64,000 bases of DNA from Betaproteobacteria bacterium LSUCC0117. GTDB lineage: Bacteria > Pseudomonadota > Gammaproteobacteria > Burkholderiales > Burkholderiaceae_C. Shown one piece after another: positions 8,255 to 16,971 of the stretch (position 1 is the first letter of the stretch; each line of letters starts with the position of its first letter). The translations under genes were made by a program, and so were the position numbers. The stretch is from positions 62,001-126,000 of the forward strand of contig JAUJFZ010000003.1 in assembly GCA_030441535.1 (NCBI GenBank), in the 5' to 3' direction. The notes beneath the pieces were generated by a model. It searched no databases and was not told the DNA's origin. It saw nothing but the letters and a program-made list of their open reading frames with translations.

Positions 8255-9502
8255 TCAGCGTGGCTTTTTGCCGCGTTTCCCACCCCCGGCGGCGCGATCT
8301 CGCTGGCGCTGCAGCGCATCGCCGCCGATGTACCCAAACGAGGTCTTGAGCGGATCAGGCACCCCCGTCGGCGAGGTGCGTCCAGGTCGACCGCGGGATC
8401 GCTCGGCGCGCTTCTCAGCCTCGGCTTCAGCCCGCATGTCCCACCCCTGGGGCGTACTTGGGCGACGGCCACCTGATTTGGCATAGGTCGTTTTCACGGA
8501 GCGTCCTACGCCTGCCGTGCGGCCAGACTTGCCCGCATGGGGGTTTTCAGCACGGCCGCGCGATTTATCACCGGGCTCGGCTTCTTGGGCAATTTGCATC
8601 AGCTGGTCGATGTCGCGCCAATCCAATTCCACCCAAGCCCCACGGCGAAGCCCGCGAGGAAGCTCAACCGTTCCGTAACGGATGCGGATCAGCCGGCTGA
8701 CGGCATGGCCAACCGACTCGATCATGCGACGTACCTCACGGTTACGACCCTCACCGATGGTGACGCGGTACCAGTGGTTAACCCCTTCCCCGCCGCCATC
8801 GACGACGGAGGCGAACTGCGCAGGCCCATCCTCAAGCGTCACGCCGTCCAATAGCTTTTTCTTTTCCTCGTTATTCAAGGCGCCCAACACGCGCACCGCG
8901 TATTCACGCTGCAAGCCAAACCGTGGGTGCATCAGCTGGTTAGCTAAGGTACCTGAGCTGGTGAACAGCAGTAACCCCTCCGTGTTGAGGTCAAGGCGGC
9001 CAACAGACTGCCATTTGCCATGCGGCAGCTTCGGCAAACGGCGGAAAACGGTGGGGCGGTTTTGAGGGTCATCATGCGTCACCACCTCGCCAACGGGCTT
9101 GTGATACGCCAATACGCGTGGCGGTGGCGGATCAATTCGCACCTTAATTTGGCGCCCATTAATCTTGATCGTGTCGCCAAACCGAATGCGCTGTCCAATG
9201 TGTGCCGGTTCACCGTTCACGGAAATTCGCCCTTCCAAAATGAGGGCTTCCATCTCGAGGCGCGAACCCATGCCTGCTTGCGCCAACACTTTGTGCAACT
9301 TGGGGCTGTTCACCTCTGGCGTCAGAACACGTTTGGGGGGGGCAGCTGGATCCGCGACGACCGCCTCCACCGCCTGATCAAAGGCGCCACTGATCACGTC
9401 CTCAAAACTTACATTGGACGCCGCGCTGGCCTGCGCCGCAGGAACCCCCGCGGTCTCGGGTGACTCGTCGGGTGGATTCACACCAGCTTCGGTTTCATTC
9501 AT
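8255..9502 (-). CDS. rluB: 23S rRNA pseudouridine synthase RluB-type (S4 domain, RsuA/RluB family)
   Basis: Makes pseudouridine in 23S rRNA (position 2605 in E. coli RluB). The start at 9502 gives 415 residues and overlaps the scpB stop by eight bases (ATGAATGA). A longer upstream frame lies inside scpB and is rejected. After a disordered acidic N-terminus comes an S4 RNA-binding domain (LHKVLAQAGMGSR, RISVNGEPAHIGQRIRFGD), then the catalytic domain with GRLDLNTEGLLLFT, whose aspartate is the nucleophile, and LQREYAVRVLG. The last 100 residues are a basic Gly/Arg/Lys-rich tail ending GKRGKKPR, common in beta-proteobacterial members. RluB, RluE and RluF are similar. The scpB linkage and the long tail favour RluB. 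Confidence 0.93.
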   Translation of the reverse strand: MNETEAGVNPPDESPETAGVPAAQASAASNVSFEDVISGAFDQAVEAVVADPAAPPKRVLTPEVNSPKLHKVLAQAGMGSRLEMEALILEGRISVNGEPAHIGQRIRFGDTIKINGRQIKVRIDPPPPRVLAYHKPVGEVVTHDDPQNRPTVFRRLPKLPHGKWQSVGRLDLNTEGLLLFTSSGTLANQLMHPRFGLQREYAVRVLGALNNEEKKKLLDGVTLEDGPAQFASVVDGGGEGVNHWYRVTIGEGRNREVRRMIESVGHAVSRLIRIRYGTVELPRGLRRGAWVELDWRDIDQLMQIAQEAEPGDKSRGRAENPHAGKSGRTAGVGRSVKTTYAKSGGRRPSTPQGWDMRAEAEAEKRAERSRGRPGRTSPTGVPDPLKTSFGYIGGDALQRQRDRAAGGGKRGKKPR

Positions 9503-10130
9503 TGGGTTTGTCTTCGGTTGGTTCTGATTCGGCCTCAGCCGTGATGCTGTCTTCGGGCTGCAAGTCAAGTTCGAGGCTGGCTTCGTCAGCCAGATGAGCG
9601 CTCATCAAGGCTTCTGCACCAGCGTCTTCGAGACTGGGTAGTTGATCGAGCGAGGCCAAGCCCAGATCGTCTAAAAACTGTCGCGTTGTCGCGAGCAAGG
9701 CGGGGCGACCCACGGTCTCACGGTGGCCTATGACCTCGACCCAGCCCCGGTCCTCAAGCTGCTTGATGATGAGCGAGTTGACAGTGACGCCACGGATGTC
9801 CTCAATGTCACCGCGCGTCACGGGTTGACGATACGCGATGATCGCCAGCGTTTCAAGCGCGGCCCGTGAGTACTTGGGCGGCTTTTCCGGGTGCAAACGG
9901 TCAAGGTACATTCGCAACTCGGGTCGGCTTTGAAAGCGCCAGCCCGATGCAACCGGCACGAGCTCGACGCCGCGGTGTGTCCACTCCAGTTGCAGGTCTT
10001 CCAGCAGCCGCTTGATAGTGTCTAAGGAGAGCGCACCATCGAACAACGCAGCCAACTCGCGCAGGGTCACGGCTTGACCCGCACAAATTAGAGCGGTTTC
10101 GAGGACACGTTTGGCATCCGTCGTTTGCAT
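9495..10130 (-). CDS. scpB: Segregation and condensation protein B
   Basis: Winged-helix subunit of the SMC-ScpA-ScpB complex that organises and segregates the chromosome. The start MQTTDAKRVLETALICAGQ at 10130 gives 211 residues. The upstream extension is not family-like. The tandem winged-helix pattern is visible: EWTHRGVELVPVASGWRFQSRPE, then ALETLAIIAYRQPVTRGDIEDIRG and DRGWVEVIGHRETVGRPALLATT. The C-terminal 50 residues are acidic and probably disordered. The adjacent rluB is a very common partner in many phyla. scpA, the usual companion, is not in this window. Confidence 0.95.
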   Translation of the reverse strand: MQTTDAKRVLETALICAGQAVTLRELAALFDGALSLDTIKRLLEDLQLEWTHRGVELVPVASGWRFQSRPELRMYLDRLHPEKPPKYSRAALETLAIIAYRQPVTRGDIEDIRGVTVNSLIIKQLEDRGWVEVIGHRETVGRPALLATTRQFLDDLGLASLDQLPSLEDAGAEALMSAHLADEASLELDLQPEDSITAEAESEPTEDKPNE

Positions 10131-10220
10131 GCTATGGGGTCCGAAAAAGTTAACACCGCGCAGTACGCAGGTCGGGGACCGCTGCGCCAACCAAGGCTAC
10201 AGCCAAAAAGGCGATGAATC

Positions 10221-11258
10221 TCAGCCCTGAAAAGGCCACGCCACGAGGTCTCCATTGTAATAGAGCTGAGCGGCCTCAAGGGCCTCCAGAAAATCTACCG
10301 GCAGCCGCGCCTCCCAGCCCATCAAAGCCCCCGTCACAGGGTGATCGAAGGACAACTGATGTGCATGCAGGGCTTGACGCACCATCGCGCCCAGCGGCTT
10401 GCCGCCGTAGAGCACGTCCCCCACCAAGGGGTAGCCCGCGGCGGAAAGGTGCACTCTGATTTGATGGGTGCGCCCCGTGTGTAATTTGCAACGCACCAAG
10501 CTGTAGTTCGTTTGGGCGTCAAGCAAGTAGACGTCGGTGCGTGCCGGCTTACCGGTTGTGGACTGGGCATCGAGTGCAGCCATCCGCAGGCGGTTCTTGT
10601 GATCTCGACCAATGGCCTGGGTAAGGCTGACCGGCGCCCCCCCGACCTCTGATCGCTGCCATGCCCCCTGGGCAATCGCCAGGTAAACGCGGTGAATCTC
10701 CCGCGCCGCCAAGGCTTTGGTGAGGTTATCGAATCCCAAGCGGCTGCGCGCCACCACCATCAGGCCGCTGGTGTCTTTGTCCAGGCGGTGCACGATGCCT
10801 GCGCGCGGCAAATGCACAGCATCAGGATAGCGATACAACAAACCATTGAGCAAGGTCCCCGTCCAGTGACCCGCGCCGGGGTGAACCACTAACCCAGCAG
10901 GTTTGTTCAATACGGCCAAGTGGTCGTCCTCGAACAACACATCCAAAGCAACCGCATCCGGCTTGAACGCCATAGCCTGCTGAGTTGGTCTCAACTCCAA
11001 GCTGACTGCGTCACCCGCTTTCACCTTTTGGGCTGGCTTGACACACAGGACACCATTGAGATGCACCGCTGATTGTGTAATCAGTTGCGATAAGTAGGAG
11101 CGCGAGACACTGCTAACCTGCGTTACCAAATACCGGTCCAAGCGATCACCATGGGACGCGACGTCAACCACCCATGCCAGCTGCTCCGCAACCTCACCTT
11201 CTGTGGTGGCGTCGGCCTCATCCACAGCGATCAGTTCGGGTTCCGTTTGTTTTTTCAT
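10221..11258 (-). CDS. rluD: 23S rRNA pseudouridine synthase RluD
   Basis: Modifies uridines 1911/1915/1917 of 23S rRNA helix 69. The ATG at 11258 (MKKQTEPE) gives 345 residues. The longer reading to 11357 would run through the promoter region and is rejected. An S4-type domain (GDRLDRYLVTQVSSVSRSYLSQLI, NGVLCVKPAQKVKAGD) precedes the catalytic domain with LNKPAGLVVHPGAGHWTGTL and the active-site GIVHRLDKDTSGLMVVARS, followed by CKLHTGRTHQIRVHLS. It is divergent from bamD, an arrangement conserved across beta- and gamma-proteobacteria. Helix 69 modification in other bacteria matters for subunit joining and termination. Confidence 0.95.
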   Translation of the reverse strand: MKKQTEPELIAVDEADATTEGEVAEQLAWVVDVASHGDRLDRYLVTQVSSVSRSYLSQLITQSAVHLNGVLCVKPAQKVKAGDAVSLELRPTQQAMAFKPDAVALDVLFEDDHLAVLNKPAGLVVHPGAGHWTGTLLNGLLYRYPDAVHLPRAGIVHRLDKDTSGLMVVARSRLGFDNLTKALAAREIHRVYLAIAQGAWQRSEVGGAPVSLTQAIGRDHKNRLRMAALDAQSTTGKPARTDVYLLDAQTNYSLVRCKLHTGRTHQIRVHLSAAGYPLVGDVLYGGKPLGAMVRQALHAHQLSFDHPVTGALMGWEARLPVDFLEALEAAQLYYNGDLVAWPFQG

Positions 11259-11362
11259 CTTGGCTCTGGGCTGGCTATAATTTTCGGAGTAACCGACACC
11301 AGGCATTGTCCACTTTTTGGGTGAAGCGCTTTGTTTGTCGTAACCATTGGAAATCAAGTCAC
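11259..11362. promoter_or_regulatory. Divergent rluD/bamD promoter region
   Basis: This 104-base segment must drive both genes. On the plus strand there is a perfect TATAAT at 11276-11281, about 80 bases ahead of the bamD ATG, but no good -35 at the usual distance. On the minus strand only weak matches are visible. No inverted repeat stands out. Confidence 0.4.
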
Positions 11363-12193
11363 ATGACGAGACACTTGAGCGCAGCGGTGCTGCTGACTGC
11401 AGCAGCGATTTTAGGCGGGTGTGCGGCGTCCAAGCCCAAAGACATCACGGCCGACTGGAGTCCGAATCGCATCTACCAAGAGGCCAAAGACGAAGAAAGC
11501 GCCGGACAATTTGAAAAAGCGGCCGCACTTTACGAAAAGCTCGAGGGCCGTGCCGCTGGTACGCCGCTCGCGCAGCAAGCCCAGCTCGACAAGGCCTACA
11601 TGCACTTCAAAGGCGCTGAGCCCGCGTTGGCTTTGGCGGCCGTCAAGCGATTCAAACGGCTCCACCCCGCCAGCCCTGCGATGGACTACGCGCTCTATTT
11701 GGAGGGCTTAGTCAACTTCAACGATGACTTAGGCCTATTCGGCAAATTGGCTAACGTTGACCTCAGCGAGCGCGACCAAAAGGCGGCTAAGGACTCGTAC
11801 GCCTCATTTAATGAATTGATTGAGCGCTTCCCCGACTCTCGCTATAGCAAAGACGCTGCGCTGCGAATTGGGTTCATCGTGAATTCTTTGGCGCAGTCTG
11901 AAGTCAACGTGGCCAAGTACTACCTTGAGCGGCGTCAGTATTTGGCCGCAGCTAACCGCGCGCAATACGCCGTCACCAGCTTCAAGGACGCACCGGCCCT
12001 TGAGGAAGCGCTGATTGTTTTAGTCGCTGCCTACGACGCCATGGGCATGACCCAACTGCGCGATGATGCACAGCGCGTTTTGAAGGCGAGCTTCCCTAAC
12101 GCCCCGCAGCAGGCTGGGGGACAACCCGCACCGACGGATACAACAGATGCAGATGCCGCCGACGCTACGAAGCCGTGGTGGAAGTTTTGGTAA
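11363..12193 (+). CDS. bamD: Outer membrane assembly lipoprotein BamD (ComL family)
   Basis: Essential TPR lipoprotein of the Bam complex. The ATG at 11363 gives 276 residues with a classical lipoprotein signal (LTAAAILGGC, lipobox cysteine at residue 20). Upstream in-frame codons from 11174 lie inside rluD and are not used. Five TPR-like helical pairs follow, for example YQEAKDEESAGQFEKAAALYEKLE, SYASFNELIERFPDSRYSKDAALR and YYLERRQYLAAANRAQYAVTSFKDAPALEEAL, all family hallmarks. The C-terminus is acidic and ends in aromatic WWKFW. The last 29 bases overlap the 3' end of dinG on the other strand, leaving no room for a dedicated terminator. Confidence 0.96.
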   Translation: MTRHLSAAVLLTAAAILGGCAASKPKDITADWSPNRIYQEAKDEESAGQFEKAAALYEKLEGRAAGTPLAQQAQLDKAYMHFKGAEPALALAAVKRFKRLHPASPAMDYALYLEGLVNFNDDLGLFGKLANVDLSERDQKAAKDSYASFNELIERFPDSRYSKDAALRIGFIVNSLAQSEVNVAKYYLERRQYLAAANRAQYAVTSFKDAPALEEALIVLVAAYDAMGMTQLRDDAQRVLKASFPNAPQQAGGQPAPTDTTDADAADATKPWWKFW

Positions 12194-14261
12194 TTACCTC
12201 ATCCAGATAGGCCTGCAAAGCGACCTCACTGTCCAAGCGCTGCATATTGGGTATGGCCTGCAACAGTCGTTTGCCATACCCCATCGTGGCCAGTCGCTGA
12301 TCGCCGACCACCAGCACCCCACGATCCCGTTCTGAGCGGATCAACCGCCCCGCACCCTGCTTGAGTGCAATCGCTGTGTCAGGCAATACCTGTGCGGTAA
12401 ACGGTGATTCCCCTTGCGCGACGAGACGTTTTGCACGGGCTTGGGTTAAGGGGTCGTCCGGCACCGGAAACGGTAGCTTATCCAGGACCACCAGTTGCAG
12501 TGCCTCGCCCGGCAAATCAACGCCCTCCCAGAACGACACCGACGCCACCAGCACCGCACCGTTGAAATTCGCGCCATCACGCACCGCCTGTCGGCGTGCC
12601 TGTGGCTCCGCGTAGTCTCTAAACCGCGATAACAAGGCATGCTTGCTGCTCTCCCCTTGGACCAGCACCTCCAGGTCATCGTCGGCCAACGTCTCACGCA
12701 GCGTTTGGGAAATGATGCCCAGCGCGCGCAGGCTGGTCGTCAACACGAGGGTTCGTCCCTGGAGTTGACGCACCCACGGCGTGAGTCGCCGCGCCAAAAC
12801 GATGGCATGCCCCGGGTCCGTGGGTTTGGGTAAATCGGTTGGCACCCACAGCGCCGCTTGCGTTGCGAAGTCGAATGGGCTGCTGACCACGGCACGCTGC
12901 GCGTCAACCAGACCCAGTGGTTGCGCAAACCAGTCCAATGCCTCGTCATCACCCAAGGTGGCAGAGGTAAAAATCCATGCGGTTGGCCCTGCCTCGGTGC
13001 CCACTTCACCCGTCGCATCCGGCGCTGATGTCGTCGACTCCCCGCGCGCCACTTGTGCAGCCCGCTCAAACGCATCAGCGCTATCAAGAGGGCTGTCGAC
13101 CCAACGCCAGTTAGCGCCGACCTCTAACCACCGAACATGATCATGTAAGACCGGTGCCATCAGCGATTTCAACTTTTCAGCCAAAGTCTCGCTGCGCGCA
13201 TACAACCGCTCAAAATCGGGAGCCAACTCGGTCACGCTGTTTAAAGCAGCTGTCACGTCATTTAAAGCGGTCTGCATAACCGTCAGCGCCGACGTCCACG
13301 CAGCGGTATCAACGCCCGCTGGCGCACCGTCGCCCCATGCGAAACGGCTGGATGTTTTGTCCCGCACCGCAGGTAAGCTCAGTCGCAAGTCGCGTACGGC
13401 GCGCTCCAATGCTTGAGTCAGTGCAGCCCAATCACACAGACCGCGGGCTTGCTGCAAGCCCGCAGCGAGTACGTCACGCTTAAAGTCAAAGAGCTGAAAT
13501 GATGACAGTTGCGTACCCAAAAATAAAACACCGATCTCATTGAGCTGATGCGCCTCATCGAATATGGCGACATCCACTGAAGGCAAGAGCTCTGCCATAC
13601 CTGAAGCACGGACCGCACGGTCAGCAAAAAAGAGGTGGTGGTTCACGACCACCAAATCAGCGGCGAGGGCCTCACGCCGAGCCAGCTGGAGATGACAGGT
13701 TTTAAAGTCAGGGCATTGCCCACCCAAGCAGTTATCTCGGTTTGAAGTGACCAGTGGGATGACGGCTGAACGTTCATCCAAGCCGGGCATGTCAGACAAA
13801 TCCCCGTTTGACGTCGTGACCGACCACCGCTGGACCTGACCCAACGCGTTCATCAAGAACCGATCACCGGTCGCACCACTCGTCAGATTTAATTTCAAAC
13901 GATGGGTACACAAGTAATTATTCCGCCCTTTGAGCAGGGCTGTTCGCACGGGCGTCCCTAATCGGTTAATGAGATCGGGGAGATCGCGCAGGAACAGTTG
14001 ATCCTGTAGAGCCTTGGTTGCGGTGGAAACCATAACGCGCTTACCGCTCAAAAGCGCGGGAACTAAGTAGGCGAAGGTCTTCCCCGTCCCGGTGCCCGCC
14101 TCGACGATCAAGGTACCGCTTGACGCAATGGTCTGCGCGATGAGGCCGGCCATGCGCTGCTGCCCCTCACGTGGACGGTAGTGTGGATCATCTGCACCAA
14201 TCTCCCCACCCAACGCGAAGGCCTGCGTACACCGTCGCAACCAGGGTGCTTGATCGGCCAT
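12165..14261 (-). CDS. dinG: DinG/YoaA-type Fe-S DNA helicase (XPD-like superfamily 2)
   Basis: ATP-dependent 5'-3' DNA helicase of the XPD/DinG family. The 698-residue product has Walker A EAGTGTGKTF (Lys61), four cysteines spaced as in iron-sulfur helicases (Cys118, 178, 183, 189), Walker B as DEAH at 235-238, then motifs III-VI including TSATLGDD, FWEGVDLPGEALQ and the arginine finger GAGRLIRSERDRG. Members take part in R-loop removal, damage tolerance (DinG) or replication repair with HolC (YoaA). Length and architecture match both, so the choice between them is open. It shares an ATG/TGA overlap with zapE upstream, suggesting one transcript. Confidence 0.9.
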   Translation of the reverse strand: MADQAPWLRRCTQAFALGGEIGADDPHYRPREGQQRMAGLIAQTIASSGTLIVEAGTGTGKTFAYLVPALLSGKRVMVSTATKALQDQLFLRDLPDLINRLGTPVRTALLKGRNNYLCTHRLKLNLTSGATGDRFLMNALGQVQRWSVTTSNGDLSDMPGLDERSAVIPLVTSNRDNCLGGQCPDFKTCHLQLARREALAADLVVVNHHLFFADRAVRASGMAELLPSVDVAIFDEAHQLNEIGVLFLGTQLSSFQLFDFKRDVLAAGLQQARGLCDWAALTQALERAVRDLRLSLPAVRDKTSSRFAWGDGAPAGVDTAAWTSALTVMQTALNDVTAALNSVTELAPDFERLYARSETLAEKLKSLMAPVLHDHVRWLEVGANWRWVDSPLDSADAFERAAQVARGESTTSAPDATGEVGTEAGPTAWIFTSATLGDDEALDWFAQPLGLVDAQRAVVSSPFDFATQAALWVPTDLPKPTDPGHAIVLARRLTPWVRQLQGRTLVLTTSLRALGIISQTLRETLADDDLEVLVQGESSKHALLSRFRDYAEPQARRQAVRDGANFNGAVLVASVSFWEGVDLPGEALQLVVLDKLPFPVPDDPLTQARAKRLVAQGESPFTAQVLPDTAIALKQGAGRLIRSERDRGVLVVGDQRLATMGYGKRLLQAIPNMQRLDSEVALQAYLDEVITKTSTTAS

Positions 14262-15421
14262 CAGGTCAGACCTGTATCCACATCACGACGGGCTTCATCG
14301 AGAAAGCCTTGCGATTGCATCTCTGCCAATCGCGACACCGTGCGCACAAACTCATGGGCCATCGGACCCTCGACATACAGCTGCTCAGGCGGCACCGCCG
14401 CTGACATCACCAGCTTCACGCGGCGGTCATAAAGCACGTCAACCAACCACGTAAAACGACGCGCCTCGCTGGCATGGCGAATCCCCATTTCTGGGACATC
14501 ACTCAAAAAAACCGTTTGAAATTGCGCTGCGATTTCCAGGTAATCGTTTTGTGAACGGGGCCCACCGCACAACACGCGAAAGTCAAACCAAATCACACTT
14601 CCGGCTTTGCGGCGCGCCGTGATATCACGCGCCTCAATGTGTACCACCGGTTCCTCGTCTTGAGCCTCGGCCAACAGGTTGAATGCCTGCGCCATGGCGT
14701 CGTCAGCCTGAGCGCCATTGGGCTGATGGTAGAAATCCATCAAGGCAAGTGTCAAGCTGCGATAGTCCGTTCCGGCGTCCACGTTGAGGACTTCTAGGCG
14801 CTCGTTTAGAAGGTCGATCGCAGGCAGTATGCGGTCCCGGTGCAAGCCGTTCGGATACAAGTCATCCGGCTTGAAGTTTGAGGTTGTGACGAACCCCACC
14901 CCATTTGCGAAGAGGGCCATCAACAATCGGTGAAGAATCATGGCATCGGTGACGTCGGCGACATGGAATTCGTCAAAGCAAATCAACTTGAAGCGTTTCG
15001 CCATGCGCTTACCCAACTCGTCTAGTGGATTGACGGTTCCCTGTAACTCTCGGAGCTCGCGGTGCACCTCGCGCATGAACTCATGGAAATGCAGGCGGGT
15101 CTTCCGCTCAATGGGGACAGCTTGAAAGAAACAATCCATTAAAAAGCTCTTGCCCCGACCCACGCCACCGTACATGTAGACACCCCGTGGGATGGTCGGG
15201 CGAGCGAACAGCTTCTTCAGCGAATTCGATCGCTTGTTTTTATAGGCTGTCCAGTCATCGGCACAACGCTGCAGCGCGGCAATGGCACGGGTCTGCGCCG
15301 GGTCGGCTGTGTAGCCTTTCGCCTTTAACGCCGCGTCATAGGCATCAACGACGGCACCCCGTGGGCTACCCGTGCTGGCCGTGGTCGCGGTAGTCAGAGG
15401 CTCATTAGAACGCTTGGACAT
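14261..15421 (-). CDS. zapE: Cell division protein ZapE (AFG1-like ATPase)
   Basis: P-loop ATPase of the AFG1/LACE1 family. E. coli ZapE associates with the FtsZ ring and is needed under low oxygen or heat. The ATG at 15421 gives 386 residues; an in-frame ATG at 15448 is possible, and neither has a convincing Shine-Dalgarno sequence. Seen in order are the Walker A GGVGRGKSFLMD after YMY, HFHEFMREVHRELRELQG, the Walker B LICFDEFHVADVTDAMIL, TSNFKPDDLYPNGLHRD and FTWLVDVLYDRRVKLV with the sensor arginines. It starts beyond the lpd terminator and overlaps dinG by one base (TGATG). Confidence 0.92.
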   Translation of the reverse strand: MSKRSNEPLTTATTASTGSPRGAVVDAYDAALKAKGYTADPAQTRAIAALQRCADDWTAYKNKRSNSLKKLFARPTIPRGVYMYGGVGRGKSFLMDCFFQAVPIERKTRLHFHEFMREVHRELRELQGTVNPLDELGKRMAKRFKLICFDEFHVADVTDAMILHRLLMALFANGVGFVTTSNFKPDDLYPNGLHRDRILPAIDLLNERLEVLNVDAGTDYRSLTLALMDFYHQPNGAQADDAMAQAFNLLAEAQDEEPVVHIEARDITARRKAGSVIWFDFRVLCGGPRSQNDYLEIAAQFQTVFLSDVPEMGIRHASEARRFTWLVDVLYDRRVKLVMSAAVPPEQLYVEGPMAHEFVRTVSRLAEMQSQGFLDEARRDVDTGLT

Positions 15422-15456
15422 GTAATTCAATAGATAGGTGCAGGACATCCGCCAAG

Positions 15457-15492
15457 AAAAACGACCGCCGGGTGCCTCGGCTCCCGCGGTCG
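15457..15492 (-). terminator. Rho-independent terminator after lpd (sucAB-lpd operon)
   Basis: On the minus strand a GC-rich hairpin (CGACCG/CGGTCG outer stem plus CGGG/CCCG inner stem, one bulge) is followed by five T residues. It lies about 43 bases past the lpd stop and 36 bases ahead of zapE, so it would separate the 2-oxoglutarate dehydrogenase operon from zapE-dinG. Confidence 0.75.
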
Positions 15493-15507
15493 CTCAAGTC
15501 AGCTTGT

Positions 15508-15528
15508 TGGTGGTTGAACAAACCACCA
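15508..15528 (-). repeat. Second small hairpin just after the lpd stop
   Basis: TGGTGGTT and AACCACCA form a perfect 8-bp stem around the loop GAACA. It has no T-run of its own. It could protect the 3' end of the operon mRNA or aid the terminator that follows. Confidence 0.45.
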
Positions 15529-15534
15529 CGCGAC

Positions 15535-16962
15535 TTAGAAGTTTAACGTGCGCTTATCCACCGCCAAAGCCGCTTCTTTCGTTGACTCTGACAATGAGGG
15601 GTGGGCATGGCAAATACGTGCGATGTCTTCGCTGCTCGCCTTGAAAGCCATCGCCACACACGCCTCCGCGATCAGTTCGCTGGCCATGGGACCAACCACG
15701 TGCACGCCTAATATTTCATCAGTCGTCGCATCGGCAAGCATTTTGACCATACCCGTGGTGTCGCCCAAGGCTCTGGCACGGCCGTTCGCCAAGAAGGGGA
15801 AGGTTCCAGCTTTATAGGCCACGCCATCCGCTTTCAATTGCTGCTCGGTCTTACCCACCCAAGCGATTTCAGGGCTGGTGTAGATCACCCAAGGCACCAA
15901 GTCGAAATCGACGTGCCCGTGTTGGCCCGCGATACGCTCGGCAACGGCGACGCCTTCTTCTTCAGCCTTGTGCGCCAACATCGGCCCTCGGACCACATCG
16001 CCGACCGCCCAAATACCCGGTACGTTGGTACGGCAGTTGGCATCGACTTCGATGGCGCCACGCTCGTCCAACTTCAGGCCAATGGCATCGCCGTTCAAAC
16101 CCTGGGTGTTGGGCACACGACCGATAGAGACGATCAACTTATCAACGCTGAGCGTCTGCGCAACGCCCTTCGCGTCCTCGTAGGCAATGGTGACGCCCTT
16201 TTTGACGTTCTTAATTTCGCCTACTTTGACGCCCAACTCAATCTTGAGCCCTTGCTTGGTGAAGGCCTTGTGCGCCTCTTTGGCAATCTGTTGGTCCACG
16301 GCACCCAAGAAAGTCGGTAGACCTTCGAGCACGGTGACCTCTGCACCCAAGCGGCGCCAGACAGATCCCATCTCCAAACCAATCACACCCGAGCCGATCA
16401 CACCCAAACGCTTGGGCACCGCGCCCACACGCAAGGCACCATCGTTTGATAAGACGTTGATTTCGTCAAATGGGGCCTGCGTTAAGGGGCGCGCGGAGGA
16501 GCCTGTGGCAACAATCACGTGACGCGTCTTGAGTGTCTCGTTTTGCTTGCCAGTGACGGCAACTTCAAAGCCGTTATCGATCGCCGCGATGAACGAACCT
16601 CGGCCGTGGAAAAACGTGACCTTGTTCTTCTTGAACAAATACAAAATACCGTCGTTGTTTTGTTTCACCACCGCATCTTTGCGGCCAATCATCGCCTCAA
16701 CATCCATGGTCAAACCTTTCACACCGATGCCATGCTCAGCAAAATGGTGCTCGGCCTGCTCGTAGTGCTCGGACGATTGCAACAAGGCCTTGGATGGGAT
16801 GCAGCCCACGTTGGTGCAGGTGCCACCGGGCGCGGGCCCACCATCCGCATTGGTCCACTCGTCAATACAAGCGACTTGGAAGCCCAACTGTGCCGCGCGA
16901 ATTGCAGCCACGTAACCGCCGGGACCGGCTCCGATTACAACAACATCAAATAACTGTGCCAT
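15535..16962 (-). CDS. lpd: Dihydrolipoyl dehydrogenase, E3 of the 2-oxoglutarate dehydrogenase complex
   Basis: FAD enzyme that reoxidises dihydrolipoamide with NAD+. The 475-residue product starts with the FAD-binding VVIGAGPGGYVAAIRAAQLG, then the redox disulfide in GGTCTNVGCIPSKAL (Cys49 and Cys54), the NAD-binding GVIGSGVIGLEMGSVWRRLG, the second FAD motif AVGDVVRGPMLAHKAEEEG and the C-terminal interface base HAHPSLSE. There is no lipoyl domain, unlike the second E3 at 25.3-27.1 kb. It is ten bases behind sucB and ends the sucA-sucB-lpd operon, so it most likely serves this complex. The symbol odhL is also used. Confidence 0.97.
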   Translation of the reverse strand: MAQLFDVVVIGAGPGGYVAAIRAAQLGFQVACIDEWTNADGGPAPGGTCTNVGCIPSKALLQSSEHYEQAEHHFAEHGIGVKGLTMDVEAMIGRKDAVVKQNNDGILYLFKKNKVTFFHGRGSFIAAIDNGFEVAVTGKQNETLKTRHVIVATGSSARPLTQAPFDEINVLSNDGALRVGAVPKRLGVIGSGVIGLEMGSVWRRLGAEVTVLEGLPTFLGAVDQQIAKEAHKAFTKQGLKIELGVKVGEIKNVKKGVTIAYEDAKGVAQTLSVDKLIVSIGRVPNTQGLNGDAIGLKLDERGAIEVDANCRTNVPGIWAVGDVVRGPMLAHKAEEEGVAVAERIAGQHGHVDFDLVPWVIYTSPEIAWVGKTEQQLKADGVAYKAGTFPFLANGRARALGDTTGMVKMLADATTDEILGVHVVGPMASELIAEACVAMAFKASSEDIARICHAHPSLSESTKEAALAVDKRTLNF

Positions 16963-16971
16963 GTCGCCCCC

